IMG/VR virus record: IMGVR_UViG_3300045978_000165
Location: 1 to 40,281 of that record
Direction: 5' to 3' (one strand)
DNA: 40,281 nt
From: a virus
A model generated the notes under the pieces. It did not search any database. It was not told where the DNA came from and worked only from the letters and a program-made list of their open reading frames with translations. Of this stretch, positions 25,864-34,004 are shown piece by piece. Every line of letters starts with the position of its first letter. Within the stretch, counting starts at the first letter, position 1. The position numbers and the translations under genes are program-made.

Positions 25864-25955
25864 CTCTCTTTCCTCTCCGAGTTTTATAAAAGGGCAGAAC
25901 ATAAGAAAAGGAGAGGAACTTTCCTTATTTCTCTTGGCCTAGAGTCTGCCCTATA
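25864..25955 (-). other. Candidate structured RNA / H-type pseudoknot after the capsid gene
   Basis: Two perfect complementary pairs interlock. AGGGCAGA at 25891-25898 matches TCTGCCCT at 25945-25952 (8 bp), and TTCCTCTCC at 25870-25878 matches GGAGAGGAA at 25910-25918 (9 bp). On the minus-strand transcript each stem has one half inside the loop of the other, which is the topology of an H-type pseudoknot, or of two mutually exclusive hairpins. The second stem ends just before the purine-rich region upstream of the HNH start. Confidence 0.55.
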
Positions 25956-25990
25956 TACAACAATTATTTAACTATGTCTATTCCAACATG

Positions 25991-26005
25991 ATTAAATAAT
26001 TTAAT
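25991..26005. repeat. 15-bp palindrome, exact copy
   Basis: ATTAAATAATTTAAT lies directly beside the stop codon of the major capsid gene (26006-26008), with no bases between. Confidence 0.9.
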
Positions 26006-27451
26006 TTATGGAACTACTGCAATTCCCATAGCAGCAACTGGTTGAGTTGTCATATCATGTAAACTATTAAAGTCCAAACGTGATTTTGCAATCAATGCTA
26101 CTTGATCAGTAAGAGGAAGTGGCATTTCAATCACTTGAACAGTTCGTACAGTACCATAAACCATAGCAGTATGATTTACAATATTTACAGTGCTCGTAGT
26201 ATTTGGACCTGCTACAGTATTAAATCCAGTAGCAGCTACATCATTACGTACAAACTCAGAAACAATTACAGGAATACCATCAAACATTCCAAGTTGTCCG
26301 GTTTTTACAACAGCATCATTACCGAAGCGATCTACGGTAGTAACATCTGCTAATTGCAAAAAAGACTTTAAGTACACAGCAGGGCTACAAATCATAGCTA
26401 ATTGATCTGGATTCACGCCATATTTACCCATTTTAGCGCGTAAATTACGTAAACCTGCTTGATCAAAAGTTGCTAAAGAAATAGTCGTATCTACGGCTGG
26501 TTTAATAGCCATAACACGATAGCCGTCCCATGCAGTACGTGGATCTGTTGCAGGAGTACCTGTAGCAACATCGTTGTCCTCATGAGTAGCGGTTGTACTA
26601 CCGTTAATAGTAGCAGTTTCGATAGCATTAGCTAAAGACATAACAAGTTCATCACGGGCAAAAGGAAGAATAGCCACAATAGAATCTTCTTCTTCCTCAG
26701 TAGAGAAAATGGTAAGAGCACCAATACCTACTGCCACAAATTGCACATTACGGGTTCCTGGTGTCATTGCAGGAATCATATTTGCCTGAGTCATAACGTT
26801 ATCTGTATTACGTTCTGCAACCTTAAAACCCATTGGTAATGCAGCAACACGAACAGGTAAAGTATATGGGCTACGTGGCATAGTGATGTTACGATGCAAT
26901 GCAGCAACACGCAAAGCAAGAGCAATACGATCTTGCAATTCTGCACTAAATTCAGATGGAATAAATTCCAAACCAGTACCAGCACCAGTTGTACTTAATG
27001 CACGTTGCAAAATTTGAGTTTCACGTTGAAATTGTTCAAAATACTTCAAGCTACGTGCTACTTGATCAAAAGTAACATTCGCCATAAGTTGACGATTTTG
27101 AACCATTGTTTTATACTTATAGTATGTCAACATATATAGATAATCTGAACGTTCTTGAAGTCCACGTAAACAATAATCATCTTTATGTGGGCGAGTTTTA
27201 TGAATTAAATCATTAAAATCCACACGACCATAATTTCTGATTAAATGAGATACTTCAGGAGTATCAGCATCAATATTTGTTTCACCTTTGCGAGACATAG
27301 CTGCTTGAACATCAGTCAATTTGGTTGTTAAATCGTGTACAGCACGTTCTACAACTTCTTGACGTTCAGACAAAGAAGTGGTAGATGTTTCTAAAGCTAA
27401 TTTTGCATCAGCTACAGTCTTAGATAAAAGAGCAATCGCATTTTGATCCAT
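26006..27451 (-). CDS. Major capsid protein (HK97 fold)
   Basis: A 481-residue protein with ATG behind AAAGGA. Residues 1-60 are a predicted coiled coil (LALETSTTSLSERQEVVERA), like the delta or scaffold domain that the protease removes. The rest follows the HK97 capsid pattern: a helix near LQRALSTTGAGTGLEFIPSE, a strand near PYTLPVRVAALPMG, an E-loop region, LANAIETATINGS and the C-terminal DFNSLHDMTTQPVA. It lies downstream of protease and portal, in the standard order. Codon use looks more GC-rich than in neighbouring genes, which fits high expression. Confidence 0.93.
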   Translation of the reverse strand: MDQNAIALLSKTVADAKLALETSTTSLSERQEVVERAVHDLTTKLTDVQAAMSRKGETNIDADTPEVSHLIRNYGRVDFNDLIHKTRPHKDDYCLRGLQERSDYLYMLTYYKYKTMVQNRQLMANVTFDQVARSLKYFEQFQRETQILQRALSTTGAGTGLEFIPSEFSAELQDRIALALRVAALHRNITMPRSPYTLPVRVAALPMGFKVAERNTDNVMTQANMIPAMTPGTRNVQFVAVGIGALTIFSTEEEEDSIVAILPFARDELVMSLANAIETATINGSTTATHEDNDVATGTPATDPRTAWDGYRVMAIKPAVDTTISLATFDQAGLRNLRAKMGKYGVNPDQLAMICSPAVYLKSFLQLADVTTVDRFGNDAVVKTGQLGMFDGIPVIVSEFVRNDVAATGFNTVAGPNTTSTVNIVNHTAMVYGTVRTVQVIEMPLPLTDQVALIAKSRLDFNSLHDMTTQPVAAMGIAVVP

Positions 27452-27473
27452 ATATTAGTCCTTTCTTAGTAAG

Positions 27474-28622
27474 TTACACTAAAGCCACAATTTGATTACA
27501 AGATTCCATAATATCTCGTAACATCTTATCATACTCATCGGAAGTCTTATCATCCTCATCAGTTTTAATTGGTGGATCTTGTTTTACAACAGATTTCACC
27601 ATTTTTAACGATTCTTCAAGTGGTATACCACAATCATTTAATGTCAAAAGAATGTTATCCTCCGATACAAGATGTTTTCTTAGAAAAGAAATTACTTGGA
27701 GAGAAGTCCATTGTTTATGAGCAAAATCTGGTGGCAAAACCTGTCCATATTCATCATAATGCTTACTTAAATGATCATAAGCATGTTGAGCACCTTCAAT
27801 ATCTTTTGTTGCGCCGTTTATACGGGCTAATCCCATACACACTGCTTCAAAAGATGTTACTATATTCCCGTTCTCTATCATATGATGTGGTGCATATTCA
27901 CCATACGCATATGCATAGGTATTTGCTGTCTCTGTTGATAGAGCGATTAAAATATCCCAAGGTGTATTTGTAAATGCATAAGGTACATAAGGAACTATTT
28001 TTTCATCATCAGAAGTTTTTTCTATATACTGAAGTGAAGAAATTAAATTATTTAATTCGTTCACTTTTTGTAATATTTCTTCAACTGGCGTAATTTTTGT
28101 TTCAATAATTCCAATGAGTTTCAAAAATTGTTCATCAATACTTTTACGTACTGCACCAGCATTCATAGGTATTCCAACAAGAGAATATTCAACTAATTCG
28201 CTTTCTAAAATCCTTTGTGGAGGAAACATCTGTGCCCAAATATCGTCTTTGTCTTTTGATTCTATATCTTCAACCTTTAAAGGAATCAAACCAACCGAAC
28301 ACGCATTTAAAAAACCAGTATTCCACAAATTCTTTATCCTATCTGCATGAACATCGCCCTCTGCAAAAACAAATTTGCTTTCTAATTTATGCATAAAGGT
28401 TTTCATAGACGTTGCTTTAGCAATAGGCGCACTACCAACAACAGGATCTCTACCATGCTGAAATAGAACTACAGGATTATTACTTAAATATTTATCATAT
28501 TTAATTCCTGTACTTACAATAACATCACCACTTCTATCTTCTTGATCAGTGCTTATAATCACTCCATATTCTTCTTCATTTCGTTGCTTTTCAACAACAT
28601 ACGAATATTCTTTATATTTCAT
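27474..28622 (-). CDS. Prohead protease (HK97 family) with long C-terminal extension
   Basis: A 382-residue protein with ATG behind GGAAGGTG. Residues 1-160 follow the U35 prohead protease pattern: VIISTDQEDRSGD, VVLFQHGRDPVVGSA with likely catalytic His56, FLNACSVGLIPL with likely catalytic Ser109, and ELVEYSLVGIPMNAGA. The family is usually near 200 residues. The extension carries YAPHHMIENGNIVTSFEAVC and YDHLSKHYDEYGQVLPPDF, motifs that recur in phage proteins beside proteases. It may serve as scaffold, which is inference. An exact palindrome copy encodes ELNNLI in the linker. Confidence 0.9.
   Translation of the reverse strand: MKYKEYSYVVEKQRNEEEYGVIISTDQEDRSGDVIVSTGIKYDKYLSNNPVVLFQHGRDPVVGSAPIAKATSMKTFMHKLESKFVFAEGDVHADRIKNLWNTGFLNACSVGLIPLKVEDIESKDKDDIWAQMFPPQRILESELVEYSLVGIPMNAGAVRKSIDEQFLKLIGIIETKITPVEEILQKVNELNNLISSLQYIEKTSDDEKIVPYVPYAFTNTPWDILIALSTETANTYAYAYGEYAPHHMIENGNIVTSFEAVCMGLARINGATKDIEGAQHAYDHLSKHYDEYGQVLPPDFAHKQWTSLQVISFLRKHLVSEDNILLTLNDCGIPLEESLKMVKSVVKQDPPIKTDEDDKTSDEYDKMLRDIMESCNQIVALV
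28042..28056. repeat. 15-bp palindrome, exact copy inside CDS
   Basis: ATTAAATTATTTAAT encodes part of ELNNLI between the protease domain and its C-terminal extension. Confidence 0.88.
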
Positions 28623-28677
28623 AGAATTTCACCTTCCTTTACAAAATTAACAACAATGCATTTCCATTTTCTATAAA

Positions 28678-28692
28678 ATTAAATAATTTAAT
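28678..28692. repeat. 15-bp palindrome, exact copy
   Basis: ATTAAATAATTTAAT overlaps the stop codon of the portal gene (28692-28694) by one base and lies in the gap before the protease gene. Confidence 0.9.
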
Positions 28693-30071
28693 TATTGCCT
28701 TTCACTATCTGGTGCATCTTCGCCTTCATTTCCTACTGTTTGGCCCGCGTTATCATCATCTTCATCACTTGGTTCTGGCCTAGTGTTAGAATCTGGTCTT
28801 TGTTCAGCACCTCCAGGTCCAGTATTTTGTTCTGATAAATTTTTAGCTTCATCTATACGCATTAACGTACTTAGAATGAATCTTTCTTCACCTGCTTCTT
28901 TATCTTCCAAAGGAGCTAATTTAAGTCCCATTCGTGCTTCATTTACACTCACTAGACCGTTTTGAAATCTTATACGCATTTGTGTTTCTTTTTCTAACTC
29001 ATTTACGTATTCTGGTAATTCTTCTATATCAAATGATGCTTCTAAATTCGGAGCTATGTATCTCAATAATAATGTATCTAAATCACTTGCTAATCCTCTC
29101 ATCATGGGCAATACTCTTGTATATAAAAAAAGTTGTAACTGTTCTTTCAAATTTGAGTAATCCCCATCTTCTAAACCCATAATAGCAGGTCCACTACGTT
29201 GTCCAGAAATAATATCTTGTCTATTTACTTTACGAGCATCTGTTAATTCAAGATCTTTCAAATCAGACGATATAGGATTATACTTCAATCCACCATGAAG
29301 AATAATAGGACTAAATGCTCCCCTAAGTTTTTGTCTAAACTGTATGAACTTCTTTTCAAGTCGTTCTATCTGTGTATCAGATAAGAAAATATCTGTACTA
29401 AATACACCATCTGGTCTTGCATTGTTCTCATAAAATTTGATCTGGTACTGTAAAGCAAGTAAATCTGCTGCAATACTAAGTTGTGCAGGACTAATAGATG
29501 ACATTCCATAAAAAGAATCTGTAGGATGGAATGCTTTAAAATGCACAATATTATCTACTCGAAATATTACAGGATCTCCTGTACCTCTCCCTTTTGGATA
29601 ATACCGATATTCCTTGATTAAATTATTTTTATCTGGTACAATTTCCATGAGATCTGGCCGAATAACATAAATAAATTCTGGTTTACTTTTGCTAGGTGTT
29701 ATTTCCCAATAACAATCACCACACAAACGTAAAAAAGATACAGTAGCTTCCCATAATCTAAAACGTGACATCCAAGGATTAGGATGTCTTAATGGTTCCA
29801 TAATTTTATCATAGGTTAAATCTGTTATCTTTTTTGCTTGTTTCTTATATATTTTTAATGGTATTTGGGCTGAAACTTCTGCAATAACACTTACAGCATT
29901 ATATACCCATATAGATTTTTCATATGTTTGCATAAGTGTAGAATCATCTTCACGTGGAAGTAAGCCTAATTTACGTGAACCTTGCTCACTAAAAGCAGCA
30001 TCTACAGTTACTTCCGTACCTAATGTTCTCTCTAAACGAGACACAAATTTATGTGAAGCTAAACCTAACAT
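28692..30071 (-). CDS. Portal protein (HK97 gp3-like)
   Basis: A 459-residue protein with ATG behind AAAGGT. It forms the twelve-fold ring through which DNA enters. Typical segments are YEKSIWVYNAVSVIAEVSAQ, PLKIYKK, LRHPNPWMSRFRLWEATVSF, LCGDCYWEI, HFKAFHPTDSFYGMSSISPA and FQNGLVSVNEARMGLKLAPL. The C-terminal 60 residues are acidic, Pro- and Glu-rich and likely disordered. Its neighbours are the large terminase with a small membrane protein on one side and the prohead protease on the other. Confidence 0.93.
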   Translation of the reverse strand: MLGLASHKFVSRLERTLGTEVTVDAAFSEQGSRKLGLLPREDDSTLMQTYEKSIWVYNAVSVIAEVSAQIPLKIYKKQAKKITDLTYDKIMEPLRHPNPWMSRFRLWEATVSFLRLCGDCYWEITPSKSKPEFIYVIRPDLMEIVPDKNNLIKEYRYYPKGRGTGDPVIFRVDNIVHFKAFHPTDSFYGMSSISPAQLSIAADLLALQYQIKFYENNARPDGVFSTDIFLSDTQIERLEKKFIQFRQKLRGAFSPIILHGGLKYNPISSDLKDLELTDARKVNRQDIISGQRSGPAIMGLEDGDYSNLKEQLQLFLYTRVLPMMRGLASDLDTLLLRYIAPNLEASFDIEELPEYVNELEKETQMRIRFQNGLVSVNEARMGLKLAPLEDKEAGEERFILSTLMRIDEAKNLSEQNTGPGGAEQRPDSNTRPEPSDEDDDNAGQTVGNEGEDAPDSERQ

Positions 30072-30080
30072 AATATACCT

Positions 30081-30299
30081 TTAAATTAATCGGCCAAGTT
30101 TTAGAATTAACATTAATGAAAATGATGTTGTCCACAAAGCAACATTAAATAAACCTGTATAATATAAAAATCGTGTTATGAAAGGAGCATTATGTTCTAG
30201 CACTGACGTATAAACAATCCAAACAGAATATGCCGTAAATGCAAAATACAACAACAAACCAAATCCTAATAACAAATCAGGAATAACAGGAAGTATCAT
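30081..30299 (-). CDS. Small membrane protein with two transmembrane segments
   Basis: The start is ATG 30299, with TAGGAGAT upstream; a longer reading from 30350 lacks this. The 72-residue product has hydrophobic segments at about 7-29 and 44-68, joined by a short polar loop (VLEHNAPFITR). It lies between large terminase and portal. Size and topology would allow a holin, but the location is unusual for one and no holin family is recognised. Confidence 0.6.
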   Translation of the reverse strand: MILPVIPDLLLGFGLLLYFAFTAYSVWIVYTSVLEHNAPFITRFLYYTGLFNVALWTTSFSLMLILKLGRLI

Positions 30300-30318
30300 A
30301 TATAATCTCCTACGTTCA

Positions 30319-30333
30319 ATTAAATAATTTAAT
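30319..30333. repeat. 15-bp palindrome, exact copy
   Basis: ATTAAATAATTTAAT lies in the gap after the large terminase gene, 20 bp upstream of the start of the small membrane protein. Confidence 0.9.
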
Positions 30334-30371
30334 GTTGTATATAGGAACAATCCTATTAGTAGATTTATTCC

Positions 30372-32165
30372 CTATTCATAAAAGAAGTTCAACAGCATTT
30401 GTTGTTGACTCTTGAGTAGTATATCTACTATTTCCTCCGTAGATTTTGTCCGAAAATCTTCAGTACCCATATTACTAAAATGCACATCAACACCAGTTAT
30501 AACATTTTGAGCAAGTTTACAATAACTTTCTGCATGTAGCCAATGGTCAGCACCTTTATTTGTCCATATGAATCGTTCATCTTCTTGTATGCGCGTTGAT
30601 GATGTTAAATGTTTAAAATAATCTCCCTGATAGATTTCTTTACTGTTATATGGAAGTACAAATTTTTGTGTTAATACTTCTTCTAACAATGAATCTAAAG
30701 CAGGAGTTCTTTTTGCTCGCATAAACTGTCGATCTTTGTTCACGACAACATTTTGTGTATTAGAATCTTGAACATGATAATCACACAACCATACAATGTC
30801 ACTATGATCTTGTTGAAACTCTCTTGCTTTACGTTGTTCAGGTTCTGCATCAATACACATAACAGACACACTGTACCTGTTAATAATTTCAGTTAATGAA
30901 GAAAAATCTGCAAGAGCACCAACAAACAATAATCGTCTTTCACCATTCTCTAATAACTCCCGTACAACAACATGAAGTGTACCACCGACATCAACTCCTG
31001 CTACAACTGTATTTGATCCAGCATAATCGAATTGAAAAGGATATTGTTGTTGACATAGCGACAACATACCTTCAGTTATCTTAAAACCAGATCTATTAAA
31101 TGGTAAACCAAGTCTATTATTATAAAACAATTGTAACTTCGATAAATTATCTTTTATTTCTAAATATTCAGTCCACATTTCTTCTAATGTCACTGTTGAG
31201 CTATAAATTTGAGAAAGTGTGTATCCAGATCGTTTACTAATTAAATTTTGTTTTGACCATTGTCCTCTACCGTATCTATCTATTTTAGTTCCACATTCTA
31301 TACAAATCGGCCAAATAATTTGACTTGTAGAACCTGTATATGTCGTATCACGTAATGTCACACCAAACTCAGTTTCATTGACAACATTCAAAAACCAATC
31401 AAGATTATAAAATCGTTTGCATTTCGTACACCATACTTCCCATACTTTTTGATCTGACTCTTTATATAATTTATCTATCCCAAAATCTTCTGTTGTTGGA
31501 TTACCTATCCATCTTTGATATTTATGTTCTGATGCTTGCAATCTATCAGGAACAAGAGCAAGATTTTTTTGATCACATAAATCTACTTCATCAATAATCA
31601 CAAAATCAGCAGGAAACGATACAAAATCATCAGCAGCATTAGAACCTAAAAATCGTATCATGCCTTTTCCAAGTTCTTTGATACCCAAGTTATCTATAGA
31701 ACCTACATGATCTTTATAATACTTGACAGCATTAAGAACTTTATTCACTCTTTCAGCTACAAAACCATCACGTGTTTTTGTTTTTGTTAAGATATATGCT
31801 CCAGACCATCCTAATTCCATCGTCATATAGAGAATATCTACAACAGCCCATTCGCTTATGCCTACTTGTACAGCTTTACGGATAACAATTTCTTTTGCTT
31901 CATCAGCATATAACTGTCTTAGATAATCCCTTCTGTACCATGAAAGAGGTTCTAACTTATGTGTTCTATGATAATTTTGTGTAAAACTCCATCTACTTAG
32001 TGCTTTCCCTTCACGTAATTTTGCTTTTTGATCTAATAAAGCAAGTAATTTATCTCTTGCTTCTTGTGGCAGTTCTTTTAAAAACTGTTGTGGTGTTTTC
32101 TTTATACCACTTTGCAATAAATATGCTTGCAAAACACTAAATTGATTATGTTCTGATTCAGACAT
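30372..32165 (-). CDS. Terminase large subunit (GpA-like)
   Basis: A 597-residue DNA packaging ATPase and nuclease. The Walker A-like segment RKAVQVGISEW is at 96-106 and Walker B FVIIDEVD at 188-195. Cys pairs CTKC at 246-249 and CIECG at 288-292 probably hold a zinc, as in lambda gpA-type terminases. The nuclease domain begins near VVAGVDVGG (387-395), with the first catalytic Asp at 392. ATG follows TAGGAGAG. It lies directly after the small subunit. Confidence 0.93.
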   Translation of the reverse strand: MSESEHNQFSVLQAYLLQSGIKKTPQQFLKELPQEARDKLLALLDQKAKLREGKALSRWSFTQNYHRTHKLEPLSWYRRDYLRQLYADEAKEIVIRKAVQVGISEWAVVDILYMTMELGWSGAYILTKTKTRDGFVAERVNKVLNAVKYYKDHVGSIDNLGIKELGKGMIRFLGSNAADDFVSFPADFVIIDEVDLCDQKNLALVPDRLQASEHKYQRWIGNPTTEDFGIDKLYKESDQKVWEVWCTKCKRFYNLDWFLNVVNETEFGVTLRDTTYTGSTSQIIWPICIECGTKIDRYGRGQWSKQNLISKRSGYTLSQIYSSTVTLEEMWTEYLEIKDNLSKLQLFYNNRLGLPFNRSGFKITEGMLSLCQQQYPFQFDYAGSNTVVAGVDVGGTLHVVVRELLENGERRLLFVGALADFSSLTEIINRYSVSVMCIDAEPEQRKAREFQQDHSDIVWLCDYHVQDSNTQNVVVNKDRQFMRAKRTPALDSLLEEVLTQKFVLPYNSKEIYQGDYFKHLTSSTRIQEDERFIWTNKGADHWLHAESYCKLAQNVITGVDVHFSNMGTEDFRTKSTEEIVDILLKSQQQMLLNFFYE

Positions 32166-32172
32166 AACTCTC

Positions 32173-32751
32173 CTAATTCAAATAGTCTTGTACGTTTTTA
32201 TCACTTTCTTGTATTTCTTTTGCTTGCTCGTTTAATAGATGGAAAATATTTGCATCCACAGCTTCTTCTTCAGTTTCCTTAGAAGGTTCATAGAATTTTC
32301 TGCCCCAATCTTCAGTATTCCGTCTTTCTAAGTACCATGCACCAGCTTGCCATGATGGAGCACTATATTTTCTTTCTATGACAGCACCATCTTTTCCTTT
32401 TAATTCTCGTTCAGATAAAACAATTCCACCTTCAGCGGCTTTTTTCATCATACGAATTAAATCTATCTGTGCTAATGCTTCTGATTGTTCTATTTTTTGA
32501 GCAAGTAATTTACATAAAGTCATATCAACATCTTTAGCTACTTCTTTTCCTGTTCCTATACGCATCCATCGTGTTAAAGTAGCATAAGAAACTCCTACTG
32601 CTTTTGCTACTGTTTTTTTAGGAACACCATCACGCACATATGTACAAATTTCTGTAATTAATGCTTCTGTTAAAACAGATTCACTTAAAGCAGCTTCTAT
32701 ATAACTAATTTTTTCAAGAAGTTGTACATTTGTTTTCTTAATGACTGGCAT
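32173..32751 (-). CDS. Terminase small subunit-like DNA-binding protein
   Basis: A 192-residue protein. A helix-turn-helix is visible in KKTVAKAVGVSYATLTRWMR, which probably recognises the packaging site. The segment APSWQAGAWYLERRNTEDWG resembles the C-terminal part of phage terminase small subunits (WYLERR-x-x-EDWGR). It is the first gene of the leftward block and lies beside the large subunit. The ribosome site before its ATG is weak. Confidence 0.82.
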   Translation of the reverse strand: MPVIKKTNVQLLEKISYIEAALSESVLTEALITEICTYVRDGVPKKTVAKAVGVSYATLTRWMRIGTGKEVAKDVDMTLCKLLAQKIEQSEALAQIDLIRMMKKAAEGGIVLSERELKGKDGAVIERKYSAPSWQAGAWYLERRNTEDWGRKFYEPSKETEEEAVDANIFHLLNEQAKEIQESDKNVQDYLN

Positions 32752-32808
32752 ATTTTTCTTTCATAAATAGTTCTGCTTACGCAACTTATACTTCTTACAA
32801 TTCATATA

Positions 32809-32826
32809 CATAAGATACACCTTATG
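32809..32826. repeat. Inverted repeat CATAAG/CTTATG in the divergent gap
   Basis: CATAAG, six bases, CTTATG. The arms extend by one more pair (A/T) to 7 bp. It lies upstream of the leftward block, where a regulator or RNA polymerase could bind. Nearby there is a run of six G (32841-32846) flanked by TTAAC (32835-32839) and GTTAA (32846-32850). Confidence 0.45.
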
Positions 32827-32870
32827 TTTTATAATTAACAGGGGGGTTAAACATCTTTTTATTTTGCCTC

Positions 32871-32899
32871 TTGACAAAACTCTTAATAGGGTGTATAAT
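32871..32899 (+). promoter_or_regulatory. Consensus sigma70-type promoter for rightward genes
   Basis: TTGACA at 32871-32876 and TATAAT at 32894-32899, spaced by 17 bp, match the consensus at all twelve positions. The expected start point is near 32906, inside an exact copy of the 15-bp palindrome. It faces the rightward genes that begin at 32971. No comparable match faces the leftward block. Confidence 0.88.
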
Positions 32900-32902
32900 T
32901 AT

Positions 32903-32917
32903 ATTAAATAATTTAAT
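32903..32917. repeat. 15-bp palindrome at the expected transcription start (possible operator)
   Basis: ATTAAATAATTTAAT begins four bases after the -10 box of the rightward promoter and spans the expected start point; the arms extend by one pair to 8 bp. A protein bound here would block the promoter, so this copy may be an operator. Confidence 0.8.
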
Positions 32918-32944
32918 AGGTAAAATTTTGCAAAGGATATTAAC

Positions 32945-32950
32945 ATGTAA
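32945..32950 (+). other. Start-stop minigene (ATG TAA) in the leader
   Basis: An ATG directly followed by TAA lies seven bases after AAAGGA, a good ribosome site. Twenty bases further a second AAAGGA and ATG begin the first real gene. A ribosome could start and stop here at once. It may be by chance. Confidence 0.35.
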
Positions 32951-32970
32951 AATTCAATAAAGGATACAAT

Positions 32971-33213
32971 ATGCTAGAGGATATTTTTAATGCACTTAAA
33001 TTATTTAAGAAGATAGATCCTGTTTGTCCGATTTTTTTAAAGTTTGAAAAAAATTATGGGTATTTTTGTATTGAGTTTAAGCATATGCTTTTAGCCGAAG
33101 GATTTTATAGTGAAAGTTTTTATAAAGATGTTATTGTTCCATTACAAGAATATGGATGGATTGAACTTGAAGAAGGTGTATTGGCATATGCATTATTAGT
33201 AGAAGGAGAATAA
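32971..33213 (+). CDS. First rightward gene, unknown 80-residue protein
   Basis: ATG lies six bases after AAAGGA, about 65 bp from the expected transcript start. The product is MLEDIFNALKLFKKI followed by a mix of aromatic and acidic residues, with no motif that I recognise. A weaker relative of the palindrome (two mismatches, 32994-33008) encodes LKLFK. As the first gene of the rightward unit it is probably made early. Confidence 0.6.
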   Translation: MLEDIFNALKLFKKIDPVCPIFLKFEKNYGYFCIEFKHMLLAEGFYSESFYKDVIVPLQEYGWIELEEGVLAYALLVEGE

Positions 33214-33214
33214 T

Positions 33215-33400
33215 GTGCAAACAGAAAGTAGACGAATATTTTTAGTATGTCCTAAATGTGGCATTCCTACACCTTATGTTTATACATTCACAAAAGCAAA
33301 ACAACGTATTTTAGAAAAAAGAGCAATTAAGTGTGAAAAATGTAAAGATGATTTACAAGTACAACTCGATCTTCAATCAGGATACGTTAAAGTTGTTTAG
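33215..33400 (+). CDS. Small zinc-ribbon protein
   Basis: A 61-residue protein with a GTG start six bases after AAGGAG. Two Cys pairs, CPKC at 12-15 and CEKC at 40-43, have the spacing of a zinc ribbon. Such short proteins may bind nucleic acid or protein, but no target can be named. Confidence 0.65.
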   Translation: MQTESRRIFLVCPKCGIPTPYVYTFTKAKQRILEKRAIKCEKCKDDLQVQLDLQSGYVKVV

Positions 33401-33408
33401 GAGGATTT

Positions 33409-33786
33409 TTGAATCATAGAAACGTTTGTGAACTTTTACCTATTTTAGCAGAAGATCATCCACAAACAGCAGGACAAAAAATAGTAGCGTGGTTAGGTTT
33501 TGATAAGAAATATGTTTTTGGATACAATAGATTCAAAACACATCCATTACAAAAACAATTTTCTCATAATAAAAATAGAATCTATCTTCATGCAGAAGTA
33601 GACGCTATAACAAAATTTATCTCTCAATATGTTGAAATCTGGAAAGCTACTATGGTTGTCTGTAGAGTATCATTAGGAGATTTAGCTGCATGTAAACCTT
33701 GTGAATCATGTATAAGGGCTATTGTGGCATTTAACATTAAACGAGTATATTATTCAACAAATGAAGGAGATTTTATTAGATTATGA
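33409..33786 (+). CDS. Cytidine/deoxycytidylate deaminase-like protein
   Basis: A 125-residue protein that starts at TTG behind TAGGAGG. The zinc and catalytic motifs of the deaminase fold are present: HAEVDAI at 61-67 (His and Glu), and KPCESC at 96-101 (two Cys). It is shorter than typical dCMP deaminases and lacks their allosteric part, so the substrate is uncertain. With the deoxynucleotidase-like protein nearby it may help shape the nucleotide pool. It overlaps the next gene by an ATGA. Confidence 0.82.
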   Translation: MNHRNVCELLPILAEDHPQTAGQKIVAWLGFDKKYVFGYNRFKTHPLQKQFSHNKNRIYLHAEVDAITKFISQYVEIWKATMVVCRVSLGDLAACKPCESCIRAIVAFNIKRVYYSTNEGDFIRL

Positions 33787-34004
33787 GAAAAGGATCTGGT
33801 TACGATTTTGATAAAGAAGAAAACATCATCACTGGTTTGTGTGCTAATAAACAGTGTCAGAAACGCTATTACGTTCCTTCTGTACGTACACCTGTCATAG
33901 AAGCAACGGATTATGAAGTACATGTTGAAGGAAGTTTTATGGCGCATAGTCAACAATTTTGCTCATATGAGTGTAGGCATATATGGATGAAAGGAAACCC
34001 TTAA
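33783..34004 (+). CDS. Small FCS-type zinc-finger-like protein
   Basis: A 73-residue protein whose ATG overlaps the stop of the deaminase gene, so translation is probably coupled. Cys pairs lie in LCANKQCQKRYY and FCSYECRHIW. The second is like the FCS zinc finger motif. Function is unknown. Confidence 0.6.
   Translation: MRKGSGYDFDKEENIITGLCANKQCQKRYYVPSVRTPVIEATDYEVHVEGSFMAHSQQFCSYECRHIWMKGNP

Noticed and set aside
30081-30299. Holin
   Set aside because: Two membrane segments fit, but no lysis gene is near and the place between terminase and portal is unusual; kept as membrane protein only.
32752-32870. Leftward consensus promoter for the late genes
   Set aside because: No TTGACA/TATAAT-like pair with 16-18 bp spacing is found on the minus strand; late promoters may need a phage factor.
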